Source of the DNA: Pseudorhodoferax sp965279475
GTDB taxonomy: Bacteria > Pseudomonadota > Gammaproteobacteria > Burkholderiales > Burkholderiaceae_C
Assembly (NCBI GenBank): GCA_965279475.1
Contig: CBDIIA010000002.1
Location: 186,001-250,000, forward strand
Direction: 5' to 3'
DNA: 64,000 nt
The notes beneath the pieces were generated by a model. That model was not told the DNA's origin. It searched no databases and saw only the letters and a list, made by a program, of their open reading frames with translations. Shown piece by piece: positions 38,289 through 46,842 of the stretch; positions within the stretch are counted from its first letter, which is position 1; each line of letters opens with the position of its first letter. A program made the position numbers and the translations under genes.

Positions 38289-39529
38289 GCCCGCGCATCG
38301 CCTGCGCGCCGCGGCTTGGGGACGCGCTGCCGCGCTGGCGCTTGCAGGTGGCGCACACACTGGCCTGGGCCTTGTGGCTCATCGGCTGGATCGGCCTGGG
38401 CAGCCTGGCGCACACGCTGGCGCCCACATCCTTTGCAGCCTTCACCGGCATGGCCTTGTGGCTGCTCGCACTCGGCGCGGGCACGGCACGGGCGGGCCGC
38501 ACGGTGCCGCCGCCCTGGCTGCTGCGCGGACTGCTGCTGGCCGCGCCGGCGATCAGCGCCATGGCCTGCCTGGCCGCGCCGGCTGGCGGCGGATGGGCCG
38601 CGCTGGGCATCGCGGCATGCGGCTGGGCCGGCACGCTCGCGCTGGCGTCGGCCGTGGTGCGGGCCTGCCGGGGCGCGCTGCCGGCGCGGCCCGCGACCCC
38701 GGTGGTCACGGCGGCCTGCGGGGCCTTGCTCGCATGGGCATGCCTGGGCGACATCGGTGACCTGCAGGCGCTCGGCCTCCGTCTGGCGGGCGCGGTGGTG
38801 GTGGCGGGCGTGGTGCTCGCCGGGCTGCTGCCCCGCGCCGCGGCCGGGGCGGGACCTGCGAATGCTGTTGGTGCTGCGGGTGCGCCGGCTGGTGGCCAGG
38901 CCGGCCCGTTCGATTGCGCATTGCCAGCTTGGTCGAGCGCGGGCTGGGCGGCGCCATCACGCTGGCCTCTGTTGCTGGCTTCGCTGGTGATGCTGCCGAT
39001 GATGTGCGGCCTGCCGCTGATGGTCAGCCTGTGCCGCAGCAACGCCGTGTCGCCGCAGGGTGTGCTGGGCCTGCACCTCGCGGCGATGTTCGTGCCGGCG
39101 CTGCTGCTGGTGCGCTGGCCCGGTGCCGCAGTGTGGGCGCCGCAAGGCTGCGCCAGCCTGCTCGGCCTGGGCGCGATGGCCTTGCTGGTCGCACCGGCCA
39201 GCACCGCCTGGTGGCTGCTGGTGCTGGCCCATGGCGCGGCCTGGAGCGTGGGCTGGTCGGTGCAACTGCAGCAGCGTGGCAGTGTGCGCGCTGCCGGTAC
39301 GGCATCGCCCCTGGCGGGGGCGGCGGTCCACGCCGGGCTGGTGCTGCTGCTCGGCGCCGGCATCGCGCTGGCGGGGCTGCAGGCGTTGGCGGCGTGGCAT
39401 GCCGTGCTCGGCATCGCAGGCCTCGTGGCCGGCGTGGTGGCCGGCCCGATCACACTGGTCATGGGGCATCCCGACAGGGCCCCCTGGCACGGCCTCAGGG
39501 CGCTGCCGCGCGGCGAGCCTCCGCGCTAG
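38261..39529 (+). CDS. Polytopic membrane protein at the end of the cox operon
   Basis: 422 residues, very rich in Ala, Leu and Gly, with about 10-12 hydrophobic segments (for example LAWALWLIGWIGLGSLA, LLLASLVMLPMMCGLPLMV, ALLVAPASTAWWLLVLAHG). I recognise no transporter signature. It overlaps the MobA-like gene, so it belongs to the cox transcript. The cox cluster of Oligotropha also ends with a membrane protein gene, coxK, and a similar role is possible but not shown. It ends 9 bp before the stop of the convergent propeller gene. Confidence 0.75.
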   Translation: MAGGLSYRLSPRIACAPRLGDALPRWRLQVAHTLAWALWLIGWIGLGSLAHTLAPTSFAAFTGMALWLLALGAGTARAGRTVPPPWLLRGLLLAAPAISAMACLAAPAGGGWAALGIAACGWAGTLALASAVVRACRGALPARPATPVVTAACGALLAWACLGDIGDLQALGLRLAGAVVVAGVVLAGLLPRAAAGAGPANAVGAAGAPAGGQAGPFDCALPAWSSAGWAAPSRWPLLLASLVMLPMMCGLPLMVSLCRSNAVSPQGVLGLHLAAMFVPALLLVRWPGAAVWAPQGCASLLGLGAMALLVAPASTAWWLLVLAHGAAWSVGWSVQLQQRGSVRAAGTASPLAGAAVHAGLVLLLGAGIALAGLQALAAWHAVLGIAGLVAGVVAGPITLVMGHPDRAPWHGLRALPRGEPPR

Positions 39530-39538
39530 CAGCCGGCG

Positions 39539-41359
39539 CTAGCCTCGACGCCGCCGCAGCGCCGGCAACGCCACCATCGCCAGCAGGCCCGACATCAGCA
39601 GCATCGCCCACTGCGACAGCGTCGGGATGCTCGCGGGCGTAACCACAGCCACTGCCGGCGTGGCCGCGGCCGAGGCCAGCGACGCCAGGCTGTTGCCCAC
39701 GCCATTGATCGCGACCACCGTGAAGGTGTACGCGACCCCGTTGGTCAGTCCCGGTACCACGCACGAGGTGGCTGGCGGCGTGGCCGTGCAGGTGGCGCCG
39801 CCCGGGCTGGCCGTCACCGTGTAGCCCGTGATGGTGCTGCCGCCATTGCTGGCCGGCGGCGTGAAGCTCACCGTGGCCTGCCCGTTGCCGGCGACCGCCG
39901 TGACGCCCGTAGGCGCGCCGGCCGTGCTGGCCGTGCTGACCAGGCGCATCACGGCAGTCCGGGTGCCGTTGCCGCCATCCTGGTACGCCACATACGGCGT
40001 ACCGTCCGGCGCGAAACTCAGGGACTGGTACTGTGCCAAGCCAGCGGAGAACCCGGCCGTGCCCACGGGCACCCAGGCCGTGCCGTCGAAACGCATCACG
40101 GTGGTCTTGTCGCTGTTGACGATATCCCGGTACGCCACAGACGGTGTGCCGTCCGGCGCGAAACTCAGGGACGGGTAGTTCGCTCCGCCAGCGGAGAACC
40201 CGGCCGTGCCCACGTTCACCCAGGCAGTGCCGTTGAAGCGCATCACCGTGGTCCTGCCGCTGTTACCGCCATCCACGTACGCCACATGCGGCGTGCCGTC
40301 CGGCGCGAAGCTCAGGGACTGGTTTGTGGCAGCGCCAGCGGAAAAGCCGACCGTGCCCACCAGCACCCAGGCGGCGCCGTCGAAGCGCATCACGGTGGTC
40401 CTGTTGCCGTTGCCCCAATCCCGGTACGCCACATACGGCGAGCCATCCGGCGCGAAGCTCAGGGATTGGTAGTCTGCATCGCCAGCCGAAAACCCGGCCG
40501 TGCCCACAGGCACCCAGTTCGTGCCGTCGAAGCGCATCACCGTCGCCTTGAAGCTGGCGCCGCTATCCTGGTGCGCCACATACGGTGTGCCGTCCGGCGC
40601 AATGCTCAGGGATTGGAAGGACTCATTGCCAGCGGAAAACCCGGCGGCGCCGACGTTCACCCAGGCCGTGCCGTCGAAGCGCATCACCGTGGTCTTGTGG
40701 ATGACGTCATCCCGGTACGCCACATAGGGCGTGCCGTCCGGCGCGAAACTCAGGGACTGGTAGAGCGCAACGCCAGCGGAAAACCCGGCCGTGCCCACGG
40801 GCACCCAGGCCGTGCCGTCGAAGCGCATCACGGTGGTCCTAAAGCCGTTGCCGCCATCCCGGTACGCCACATACGGCGTGCCGTCCGGCGCGAAACTCAA
40901 CGACTGGTAGAACGCCAAGCCAGCAGGAAACCCGGCGGTCCCCACCACCTGCCAGGCCGCATTGCTGAACACAGTCATGGCCGTCGTGCTGAAGCTCGCG
41001 CTGGCAGTGTCGGTTCCGTTCGTGGCGCAGACCGTGTACGCGCTGCCCTGCACCAGGTTGCGCACGGTGTAGCTGGCGTTCGTGCCGGCGGTCACGGCCA
41101 GCGAGCCCAGCCGGTACGCTGGCGCACCCGTGCTGTTCTGCCCCGCCTGGGTCTGTGCCACGCTGCCGCAGGTCGCGCCCGTCTGCAGCACGGTCAGCGC
41201 AGCGGTGGCGCTGCTGCTGGAGTTCAGGGTGATGGTGACGAAGCCGGCCGAGGGCTGGGTCGAGACGATGCCGAGGGCCGCCTGGGCGGCGCCGCTGGCA
41301 AGACCCAGCGACAACAGGCCGCAGTGAAGTGAATGGCGCCAGGAAGAACGTGAAGGCAT
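39539..41359 (-). CDS. Secreted seven-repeat beta-propeller protein with FN3-like region and IPTL-CTERM tail
   Basis: 606 residues. Signal peptide (LHCGLLSLGLASGAAQA), a Cys-containing N-terminal domain (about 30-130), seven repeats of 48-49 residues (about 134-475), a fibronectin-III-like region (APTGVTAVAGNGQATVSFTP... AYTFTVVAINGVG) and a C-terminal sorting signal: IPTLSQWAMLLMSGLLA, a membrane segment, then RRRRG. IPTL-CTERM proteins are thought to be processed like PEP-CTERM substrates and delivered to the envelope surface. The repeat consensus is SLSFAPDGTPYVAY then TTVMRFDGTAWVPVG. Tandem paralogue of the next gene, which lies upstream on the same strand. Ligand unknown. Confidence 0.88.
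   Translation of the reverse strand: MPSRSSWRHSLHCGLLSLGLASGAAQAALGIVSTQPSAGFVTITLNSSSSATAALTVLQTGATCGSVAQTQAGQNSTGAPAYRLGSLAVTAGTNASYTVRNLVQGSAYTVCATNGTDTASASFSTTAMTVFSNAAWQVVGTAGFPAGLAFYQSLSFAPDGTPYVAYRDGGNGFRTTVMRFDGTAWVPVGTAGFSAGVALYQSLSFAPDGTPYVAYRDDVIHKTTVMRFDGTAWVNVGAAGFSAGNESFQSLSIAPDGTPYVAHQDSGASFKATVMRFDGTNWVPVGTAGFSAGDADYQSLSFAPDGSPYVAYRDWGNGNRTTVMRFDGAAWVLVGTVGFSAGAATNQSLSFAPDGTPHVAYVDGGNSGRTTVMRFNGTAWVNVGTAGFSAGGANYPSLSFAPDGTPSVAYRDIVNSDKTTVMRFDGTAWVPVGTAGFSAGLAQYQSLSFAPDGTPYVAYQDGGNGTRTAVMRLVSTASTAGAPTGVTAVAGNGQATVSFTPPASNGGSTITGYTVTASPGGATCTATPPATSCVVPGLTNGVAYTFTVVAINGVGNSLASLASAAATPAVAVVTPASIPTLSQWAMLLMSGLLAMVALPALRRRRG
39935..40960 (-). repeat. Coding tandem repeats, seven units of about 147 bp
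   Basis: Seven consecutive in-frame units of 144-147 bp with high nucleotide identity inside the propeller gene. Each encodes one blade. The last unit lacks its outer strand, which the segment before the first unit (AAWQVVGTAGFPAG) can supply, the usual ring closure of propellers. Confidence 0.85.
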
Positions 41360-41394
41360 GCGATGGAGGGTTCAGGGTTGAACAGAGAATGAAA

Positions 41395-41418
41395 ATGCCT
41401 GCGCAGGGGCGCAGGCAT
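41395..41418 (-). terminator. Rho-independent terminator of the upstream propeller gene
   Basis: A perfect 10-bp stem ATGCCTGCGC / GCGCAGGCAT with a 4-nt loop, 51 bp past the stop of the gene at 41470-43287 and followed on the minus strand by TTTC. The short T-run makes it a moderate terminator. It would separate the two paralogues into two transcripts. Confidence 0.7.
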
Positions 41419-41469
41419 TCAACGAATCAGTGGATGCGGCCAATGGAAAGGGACCAATGGAAAGCAGCG

Positions 41470-43287
41470 TCAGGCCTTCGGGCGGCGCAGCGCCACCATC
41501 GCCACTGCCGCCAGCAAGCCCGACATCAGCAGCATCGCCCACTCCGACAGCGTCGGGATGCTCGCCGGCGTGGCCACGGCCACTGCCGGCGTGGCCGCGG
41601 CCGATGCCAGTGACGCCGGGCTGCCGCCCACGCCGTTGATCGCCGTGACCGTGAAGGTGTACGCCACCCCGTTGGTCAGGCCTGGCACCACGCACGAGGT
41701 GGCCGGCGGCGTGGCCGTGCAGCTGGCGCCGCCCGGACTGGCCGTGACGGTATAGGCCGTGATGGCGCTGCCGCCGTTGCTGGCCGGTGGCGTGAAGCTC
41801 ACCGTGGCCTGGCCGTTGCCGGCGGCCGCCGTGACGCCCGTGGGCGCGCCGGCCGTGCCGGTCAGGCGCATCACGGTGGCCCGGGTGCCGTTGCCGACAT
41901 CCATGTACGCCACATACGGCGTGCCGTCCGGCGCGAAACCCAGGGACTCGAAACTCGCACCTCCAGTGGCAGAGAACCCGGCCGTGCCCACGTTCACCCA
42001 GGCCGAGCCGTCGAAGCGCATCACCGTGGCCCTGTTGCCGTTGCCGTTGTCCATGTACGCCACATACGGCGTGCCGTCCGGCGCGAAGCTCAGGGACTGG
42101 TAGTACGCCTGGCCCGCAGAGAACCCGGCCGTGCCCACGTTCACCCAAGCCGCGCCGTCGAAGCGCATCACGCTGGTCCGGCTGCTATTGCCGACATCCC
42201 GGTACGCCACATACGGCGTACCGTCCGGCGCGAAACTCAGGGACGGGTAAATCGCAGCGCCAGCAGAGAACCCGGCCGCGCCCACGTTCACCCAGGCCGT
42301 GCCGTCGAAGCGCATCACGGTGGTCAGGTTGCCGTTGGCGCCATCCTGGTACGCCACATACGGCGTGCCGTCCGGCGCGAAACTCAGGGACTGGTAAATC
42401 GCAGCGCCAGCAGAGAACCCGGCCGTGCCCACGTTCACCCAGGCCGTGCCGTTGAAGCGCATCACCGTGGTCTTGTCGCCGTTGCCGTTATCCGAGTAAG
42501 CCACATACGGCGCGCCGTCCGGCGCGAAACTCAGAGATTGGTTGTACGCACTGCCAGCGGAGAATCCCGCCGTGCCCACGTTCACCCAGGCCGTGCCGTC
42601 GAAGCGCGTCACGGTGGTCCGGTCGCCGTTGCCGATATCCCGGTACGCCACATACGGCGTGCCGTCCGGCGCGAAACTCAGGGACTGGTAAGTTGCAGAG
42701 CCAGCAGAGAACCCGGCCGTGCCCACGTTCACCCAGGCCGAGCCGTCGAAGCGCATCACCGTGGCCCTGTTGCCGTTGCCGTTGTCCATGTACGCCACAT
42801 ACGGCGTGCCGTCCGGCGCAAAGCTCAGGGAGTTGAAATTCGTCAAGCCAGCAGAGAACCCGGCCGTGCCCACCGTCTGCCAGGCCGCATTGCCGAATGC
42901 GGCCATGGCCGTCGTGCCGAAGCTCGCACTCGCGGTGTCGGTCCCGTTCGTCGCGCAGACCGTGTACGCGCTGCCCTGCGCCAGGTTGCGCACGGTGTAG
43001 CTGGCGTTCGTGCCGGCGGTCACGGCCAGCGAGCCCAGACGGTAGGCGGGCGCACCCGTGCTGTTCTGCCCCGCCTGGGTCTGCGCCGCGCTGCCGCAGG
43101 TGGCCCCCGCCTGCAGCACGGTCAACGACGCGGTGGCGCTGCTGCTGGAGTTCAGGGTGATGGTGACGAAGCCGGCCGAGGGCTGGGTCGAGACGATGCC
43201 GAGAGCCGCCTGGGCGGTTGCGCTGGCAAGACCCAGCGACAAAACGGCGCACTGCCACGGGCGGCGCCAGGAAGAAAGCAGAGACAT
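41470..43287 (-). CDS. Secreted seven-repeat beta-propeller protein, paralogue, IPTL-CTERM
   Basis: 605 residues from ATG 43287 (MSLLSSWRRP), which begins a clean signal peptide ending ATAQA; an upstream in-frame ATG at 43359 is less apt. Architecture equals that of the neighbour: N-terminal domain nearly identical to it, seven repeats (about 134-474), FN3-like region, IPTLSEWAMLLMSGLLAAVA and a basic end RRPKA. Blades 1 and 6 share a 37-residue stretch that is identical, a sign of recent copying. It has its own upstream region and a terminator, so it is a separate transcription unit. Confidence 0.88.
   Translation of the reverse strand: MSLLSSWRRPWQCAVLSLGLASATAQAALGIVSTQPSAGFVTITLNSSSSATASLTVLQAGATCGSAAQTQAGQNSTGAPAYRLGSLAVTAGTNASYTVRNLAQGSAYTVCATNGTDTASASFGTTAMAAFGNAAWQTVGTAGFSAGLTNFNSLSFAPDGTPYVAYMDNGNGNRATVMRFDGSAWVNVGTAGFSAGSATYQSLSFAPDGTPYVAYRDIGNGDRTTVTRFDGTAWVNVGTAGFSAGSAYNQSLSFAPDGAPYVAYSDNGNGDKTTVMRFNGTAWVNVGTAGFSAGAAIYQSLSFAPDGTPYVAYQDGANGNLTTVMRFDGTAWVNVGAAGFSAGAAIYPSLSFAPDGTPYVAYRDVGNSSRTSVMRFDGAAWVNVGTAGFSAGQAYYQSLSFAPDGTPYVAYMDNGNGNRATVMRFDGSAWVNVGTAGFSATGGASFESLGFAPDGTPYVAYMDVGNGTRATVMRLTGTAGAPTGVTAAAGNGQATVSFTPPASNGGSAITAYTVTASPGGASCTATPPATSCVVPGLTNGVAYTFTVTAINGVGGSPASLASAAATPAVAVATPASIPTLSEWAMLLMSGLLAAVAMVALRRPKA
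41868..42888 (-). repeat. Coding tandem repeats, seven units of about 147 bp
   Basis: Same seven-unit arrangement as in the paralogue, with consensus SLSFAPDGTPYVAY and ATVMRFDGSAWVNVGTAGFSAG. Units 1 and 6 are nearly identical; the others differ mainly in the loop after VAY (MDNGNGN, RDIGNGD, SDNGNGD, QDGANGN, RDVGNSS). Confidence 0.85.
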
Positions 43288-43297
43288 GGGCGTTTTT

Positions 43298-43321
43298 GTG
43301 TACTCGTGTACTTGCGTACAT
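43298..43321. repeat. Three 8-bp tandem repeats upstream of propeller gene
   Basis: GTGTACTC, GTGTACTT and GCGTACAT follow each other directly, 11-34 bp upstream of the minus-strand start codon at 43287. They would lie in the leader or promoter. The rest of the 296-bp gap to the next gene is A+T-richer than average and shows no gene; it must hold the promoters of this gene and of the NTF2-like gene. Confidence 0.5.
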
Positions 43322-43583
43322 GGATTGAACAAACATCGGCGCATTCGGCCGTACGGCATGACAAATTCAACGGGAAATTTGCTCTAGAAATGTAACGCAG
43401 CTTCTGTGTGATTTTGTGACTGTTCTGGGTGAAAAATAGGAAGTATGCGACCGAAGACGGACGTTCTGTAGCACGATGCATGCCCTGCTGCGTCGCGCTG
43501 GCTCGCAGGAATCCACCCCTCTGGCCCTAGCGGCGCAAGCCGAACTCCTCTAGCCTTGCCACATCCTTTTCAGGGAGCCTGTC

Positions 43584-43985
43584 TTGAGCCCATCGTCCCC
43601 CCCTGTCACCGCCGCCACGCTGGCCGCTTTCAGCGATGCATGGAACCGCCATGACATCGACGCGCTGATGTCGTTCATGACCGACGACTGCATCTTCCAG
43701 ACCGCCGCCGGCCCCGATGCCTGTGGCACGCGCCACGTGGGCGCCGATGCGGTGCGCAAGGCTTTTCCGGCCGCCTGGGCCACCGTGCCCGATGCGCAAT
43801 GGACCAACGGCAGGCACGCGGTGCACGGCGATACCGGTACGTCGGAGTGGACCTTCACCGGCACCGCGGCCGACGGCACGCGCATCGAGGTCGATGGTGT
43901 CGACCTGTTCGTCTTCAAGGACGGCAAGATCCACCTGAAGAACGTGTTCCGCAAGACCCGGCCGAACCTGCCCGCCGCCACATAG
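43584..43985 (+). CDS. SnoaL/NTF2-like small protein
   Basis: 133 residues of the NTF2-like fold: TLAAFSDAWNRHDIDALMSFMTDDCIFQT at the N-terminus and VDGVDLFVFKDGKIHLKNVFRK at the C-terminus. Such proteins are small isomerases, hydratases or binding modules; no catalytic assignment is possible. Start is TTG with GGGAG 8 bp upstream; no in-frame ATG gives a full N-terminal helix. It lies 29 bp before a DAO-family oxidoreductase, suggesting an operon. Confidence 0.8.
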   Translation: MSPSSPPVTAATLAAFSDAWNRHDIDALMSFMTDDCIFQTAAGPDACGTRHVGADAVRKAFPAAWATVPDAQWTNGRHAVHGDTGTSEWTFTGTAADGTRIEVDGVDLFVFKDGKIHLKNVFRKTRPNLPAAT

Positions 43986-44014
43986 CCCGGGTCGCCAAGA
44001 AGGCCGCCATCGAC

Positions 44015-45448
44015 ATGACGCAGACTCTGCAATTCGCCGGCGGCGCACTGCCGGCCGACAAGCGCTACGACCCGCAATACGACCCGCTGGTCGCGGCCAC
44101 ACCCGGTGCCGGCCGCGCCTACGCGCCGACGTACTGGGTGGCCAGCGCGGGCACGCCACCGGCCGACGATGGGCCGGTGACGGGCGACTTCGACGCCGAC
44201 GTGGTGGTCATCGGCTCGGGTTCGACCGGCATGTCGACCGCGCTGTACCTGGCGCAGGAGCACGGCATCCAGGCCGTGGTGCTGGAGGCCAACCAGACGG
44301 TGTGGGGCTGCTCCAGCCGCAGCGGCGGCCAGGGCCAGAACGCCAGCGGCCGCCTGAAGCGCAGCCAATGGATCGCGCGCTGGGGCATCGACACCGCGAA
44401 GAAGCTCGACACCGAGATCCGCACCGGCTTCGAGAACTTCAAGCACCTGACCACGCAGATCGACTGCGACGCCTACGACGGCGGCCACCTCTACGTGGCG
44501 CACCGGCCCGAGAAGCTCGACTACCTGCGCAACGAATCCCGGGTGATGAACGAACAGTTCGGCTACCGGTCGCGTTTGTTGACGCCCGAGGAGATCCGGC
44601 GCGACTATTGCGACGAGCGCGAGGCCGCCGGTGCCCTCTTCGAGCAGGAGGGCGTGGGCATCCACCCGCTGAAGTTCACCTTCGGGCTGATCGCCCGGGC
44701 GCGCGCTTTGGGCGTCAAGGTGCACCCCGCAAGCCCGGTACAAGGCTGGGAAACGATCGATGGCGTGCACCACCTGCGCACGCCCGGCGGCACGGTGCGT
44801 GCGAAGCGCGTGGCGGTCTGCACCGGTGGCTACACCGGCCAGGAACTGAATCCGCTGCTGAAGAACAAGATCATGCCGATCCTGTCGAACTCGGTGGTGA
44901 CGCGCGTGCTGACCGATGCCGAGATCGCGGCCTGCAACTTCCGCAACGAGACCTTCCTCACCGACACCCGCACGCTGCGCTTCTACTACCGGCTGCTGCG
45001 CGGCAACCGCCTGCAGCTGGGCAGCCGCAGCGCGGTGACCGGCGCCGATGCCGAAGCCCCGGTGCACCTGAAGCTGCTGACCGACGCGATCGCGCGCAAG
45101 TTTCCGCCGCTGGCCGGTATCCAGATCGACTACTCGTGGTGGGGCTGGGTCGACGTGAGCCACGACATGATGCCGCGCATCACCCGGCCGGATCCGGGCA
45201 AGAGCATCTGGTATGCGGTGGGCTATGGCGGCAACGGCGTGTCGTTCTCCACCTGGGCCGGCAAGCGCCTGGCCGAACGCGTCGCCGGCAAGGACGCCGG
45301 GCGCGAGGTGTTCCAGCTGCCGATCTACGACTCGCCGCTCGAATACCCGAACGTGATGGAGATGGTGCGCTCGCCGCTGTTCGCGCCGTTCCGCCGCCTC
45401 GGGCAGCGCTTTCTCTACAAGTGGTACTGGCTGCGCGACGAGAAATGA
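44015..45448 (+). CDS. DAO-family FAD-dependent oxidoreductase
   Basis: 477 residues. After about 60 residues comes the FAD motif VVVIGSGSTGMSTALYLAQEHG, then EANQTVWGCSSRSGGQGQNASGRL, typical of the PuuB/OrdL-like branch of D-amino-acid/glycine oxidase-type enzymes, and a C-terminal FAD contact YAVGYGGNGVSFSTWAGKRLAE. Family members oxidise secondary amines or gamma-glutamyl amines; substrate here unknown. It has an extended N-terminus (LPADKRYDPQYDPL) that several relatives share. No transporter is adjacent. Confidence 0.85.
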   Translation: MTQTLQFAGGALPADKRYDPQYDPLVAATPGAGRAYAPTYWVASAGTPPADDGPVTGDFDADVVVIGSGSTGMSTALYLAQEHGIQAVVLEANQTVWGCSSRSGGQGQNASGRLKRSQWIARWGIDTAKKLDTEIRTGFENFKHLTTQIDCDAYDGGHLYVAHRPEKLDYLRNESRVMNEQFGYRSRLLTPEEIRRDYCDEREAAGALFEQEGVGIHPLKFTFGLIARARALGVKVHPASPVQGWETIDGVHHLRTPGGTVRAKRVAVCTGGYTGQELNPLLKNKIMPILSNSVVTRVLTDAEIAACNFRNETFLTDTRTLRFYYRLLRGNRLQLGSRSAVTGADAEAPVHLKLLTDAIARKFPPLAGIQIDYSWWGWVDVSHDMMPRITRPDPGKSIWYAVGYGGNGVSFSTWAGKRLAERVAGKDAGREVFQLPIYDSPLEYPNVMEMVRSPLFAPFRRLGQRFLYKWYWLRDEK

Positions 45449-45454
45449 AGCGGC

Positions 45455-45473
45455 GGCGGGAATAAAACCCGCC
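45455..45473. terminator. Hairpin after oxidoreductase gene
   Basis: GGCGGG-AATAAAA-CCCGCC, 6-bp stem, 7 bp after the oxidoreductase stop. No T-run follows, so it may be a factor-dependent terminator or only a stabilising hairpin. Confidence 0.4.
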
Positions 45474-45557
45474 CTGCACCGGTATGGCATGGCAGAGGGG
45501 TGCACCACCGGCCGGCACACCTCGCTTGTGTGCCACCGGCCCCTCGAAAGCCCCACC

Positions 45558-46442
45558 GTGCTCGATCGTCGTTCCTTTCTTGCGCTGTCCGCCGTGGGCG
45601 GCGGCGCCGTCTTCGCATCCGGGCTGTCCGGTTGCGCCTCGCTCGCCGGCAAGCCCGGCGGCGACTTCCACTTCGTGCAGCTCTCCGACACCCACTGGGG
45701 CTACAAGGGACCGGACAACCCCGACGCCGCCATCACGCTGGGCAAGGCGGTGGCCAGCGTCAACGCGCTGCCCGAGCCGCCGGACTTCGTGGTCTTCACC
45801 GGCGACCTGAGCCACACCACCGACGACGCGCAGGAGCGGCGCCGCCGCCTGACCCAGTTCAAGAGCATCGTCGCCGACCTGAAGGTGAAGGCCGTGTATT
45901 TCATGCCGGGCGAACACGACGCCGCGCTCGACCGCGGCGCCGTCTACCAGGAGCTGTTCGGCGCCACGCACTACAGCTTCGACCACAAGGGCGTGCACTT
46001 CATCGCGATCGACAACGTGTCGGACCCGGGGGCGCGCATCGGCGAGGCGCAGCTGGCCTGGCTGAAGGACGACCTGGCCAAGCTCGACCCGAGTGCGCCG
46101 CTGGTGGTGCTGACGCACCGCCCGCTGTTCGACCTGGCGCCGCGCTGGGACTGGGCCACGCGCGACGGCGCGCGGGCGATCGCGCTGCTGATGCCGTTCC
46201 AGCACGTGACGGTGTTCTACGGCCACATCCACCAGGAACACCACCACATGACGGCGCACATCGCGCACCACTCGGCCAGGTCGCTGATCTTCGCGCAGCC
46301 GGCGCCCGGCTCGCAGGAGAAACGCACGCCCGTTCCCTGGGACCCGGCGGCACCGTACAAGGGCCTGGGCTTTCGCGAGATCGATGCCGTGCCGCGCGAC
46401 GCCAGCCTGCGCATCACCGAGTTCCCGGTGGGGAGGGCATGA
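45558..46442 (+). CDS. Exported metallophosphoesterase (calcineurin-like)
   Basis: About 294 residues from GTG 45558; an ATG at 45489 in frame would add 23 residues before the signal. The N-terminus has a twin-arginine-like motif DRRSFLALSAVGGG followed by LSGC, so export by Tat and lipid attachment are plausible. Metal motifs of the calcineurin fold: QLSDTHWG, FTGDLSH, the GEHD variant of GNHD, and VFYGHIHQEHHH. It overlaps the CuA cupredoxin gene (ATGATG) and heads a four-gene unit with an ECF sigma and anti-sigma factor. Phosphoester substrate unknown. Confidence 0.85.
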   Translation: MLDRRSFLALSAVGGGAVFASGLSGCASLAGKPGGDFHFVQLSDTHWGYKGPDNPDAAITLGKAVASVNALPEPPDFVVFTGDLSHTTDDAQERRRRLTQFKSIVADLKVKAVYFMPGEHDAALDRGAVYQELFGATHYSFDHKGVHFIAIDNVSDPGARIGEAQLAWLKDDLAKLDPSAPLVVLTHRPLFDLAPRWDWATRDGARAIALLMPFQHVTVFYGHIHQEHHHMTAHIAHHSARSLIFAQPAPGSQEKRTPVPWDPAAPYKGLGFREIDAVPRDASLRITEFPVGRA

Positions 46443-46831
46443 TGCGCGCACGACGCGCCTGGCTGCAGCGGGCGCTGGGTGCCGCCAGCGGCGTGCTGCT
46501 CGCCGAAGGTTTCGGCTCCGGCTCCGGCCTCGGCCGCGCGCAGGCGCAGGACGCGCCGCCGCGGGTGATCGCGGTCGAGGCCAAACGTTTCCGCTTCACG
46601 CCCGAGGAGATCCGCGTGCGCAAGGGCGAGGCGGTTACGCTGGCCTTCACCGCGGTCGACTTCGCCCACGGCTTCTTCGCGCCCGACTTCAACCTGCGCG
46701 CCGACCTGGTGCCCGGCACCGTCACCAAGGTTGCGCTGCAGGCCAAGGACGCCGGCCGCTTCACCTTCCTGTGCGACAACTTCTGCGGCGAAGGCCACGA
46801 GAGCATGGGCGGGGCGCTCATCGTCGAGTAG
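46439..46831 (+). CDS. Exported single-domain CuA-type cupredoxin
   Basis: 130 residues with a signal peptide starting MMRARRAWLQRALG. The copper motif CDNFCGEGHESM matches the CuA loop of cytochrome oxidase subunit II (C-x3-C-x3-H-x2-M), and a His in FAHGF supplies the other ligand, so a binuclear CuA or related site is possible in a protein with no membrane helix and no oxidase partner. Coupled to the phosphoesterase gene by overlapping start and stop. Role in copper handling or electron transfer is inference. Confidence 0.85.
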   Translation: MMRARRAWLQRALGAASGVLLAEGFGSGSGLGRAQAQDAPPRVIAVEAKRFRFTPEEIRVRKGEAVTLAFTAVDFAHGFFAPDFNLRADLVPGTVTKVALQAKDAGRFTFLCDNFCGEGHESMGGALIVE

Positions 46832-46842
46832 GCTCGACTCTC

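Noticed and set aside
39935..42888. Regular direct repeats resembling a repeat array such as CRISPR
   Set aside because: The period is about 147 bp, the repeats are in frame and encode propeller blades, and no short repeat with unique spacers exists.
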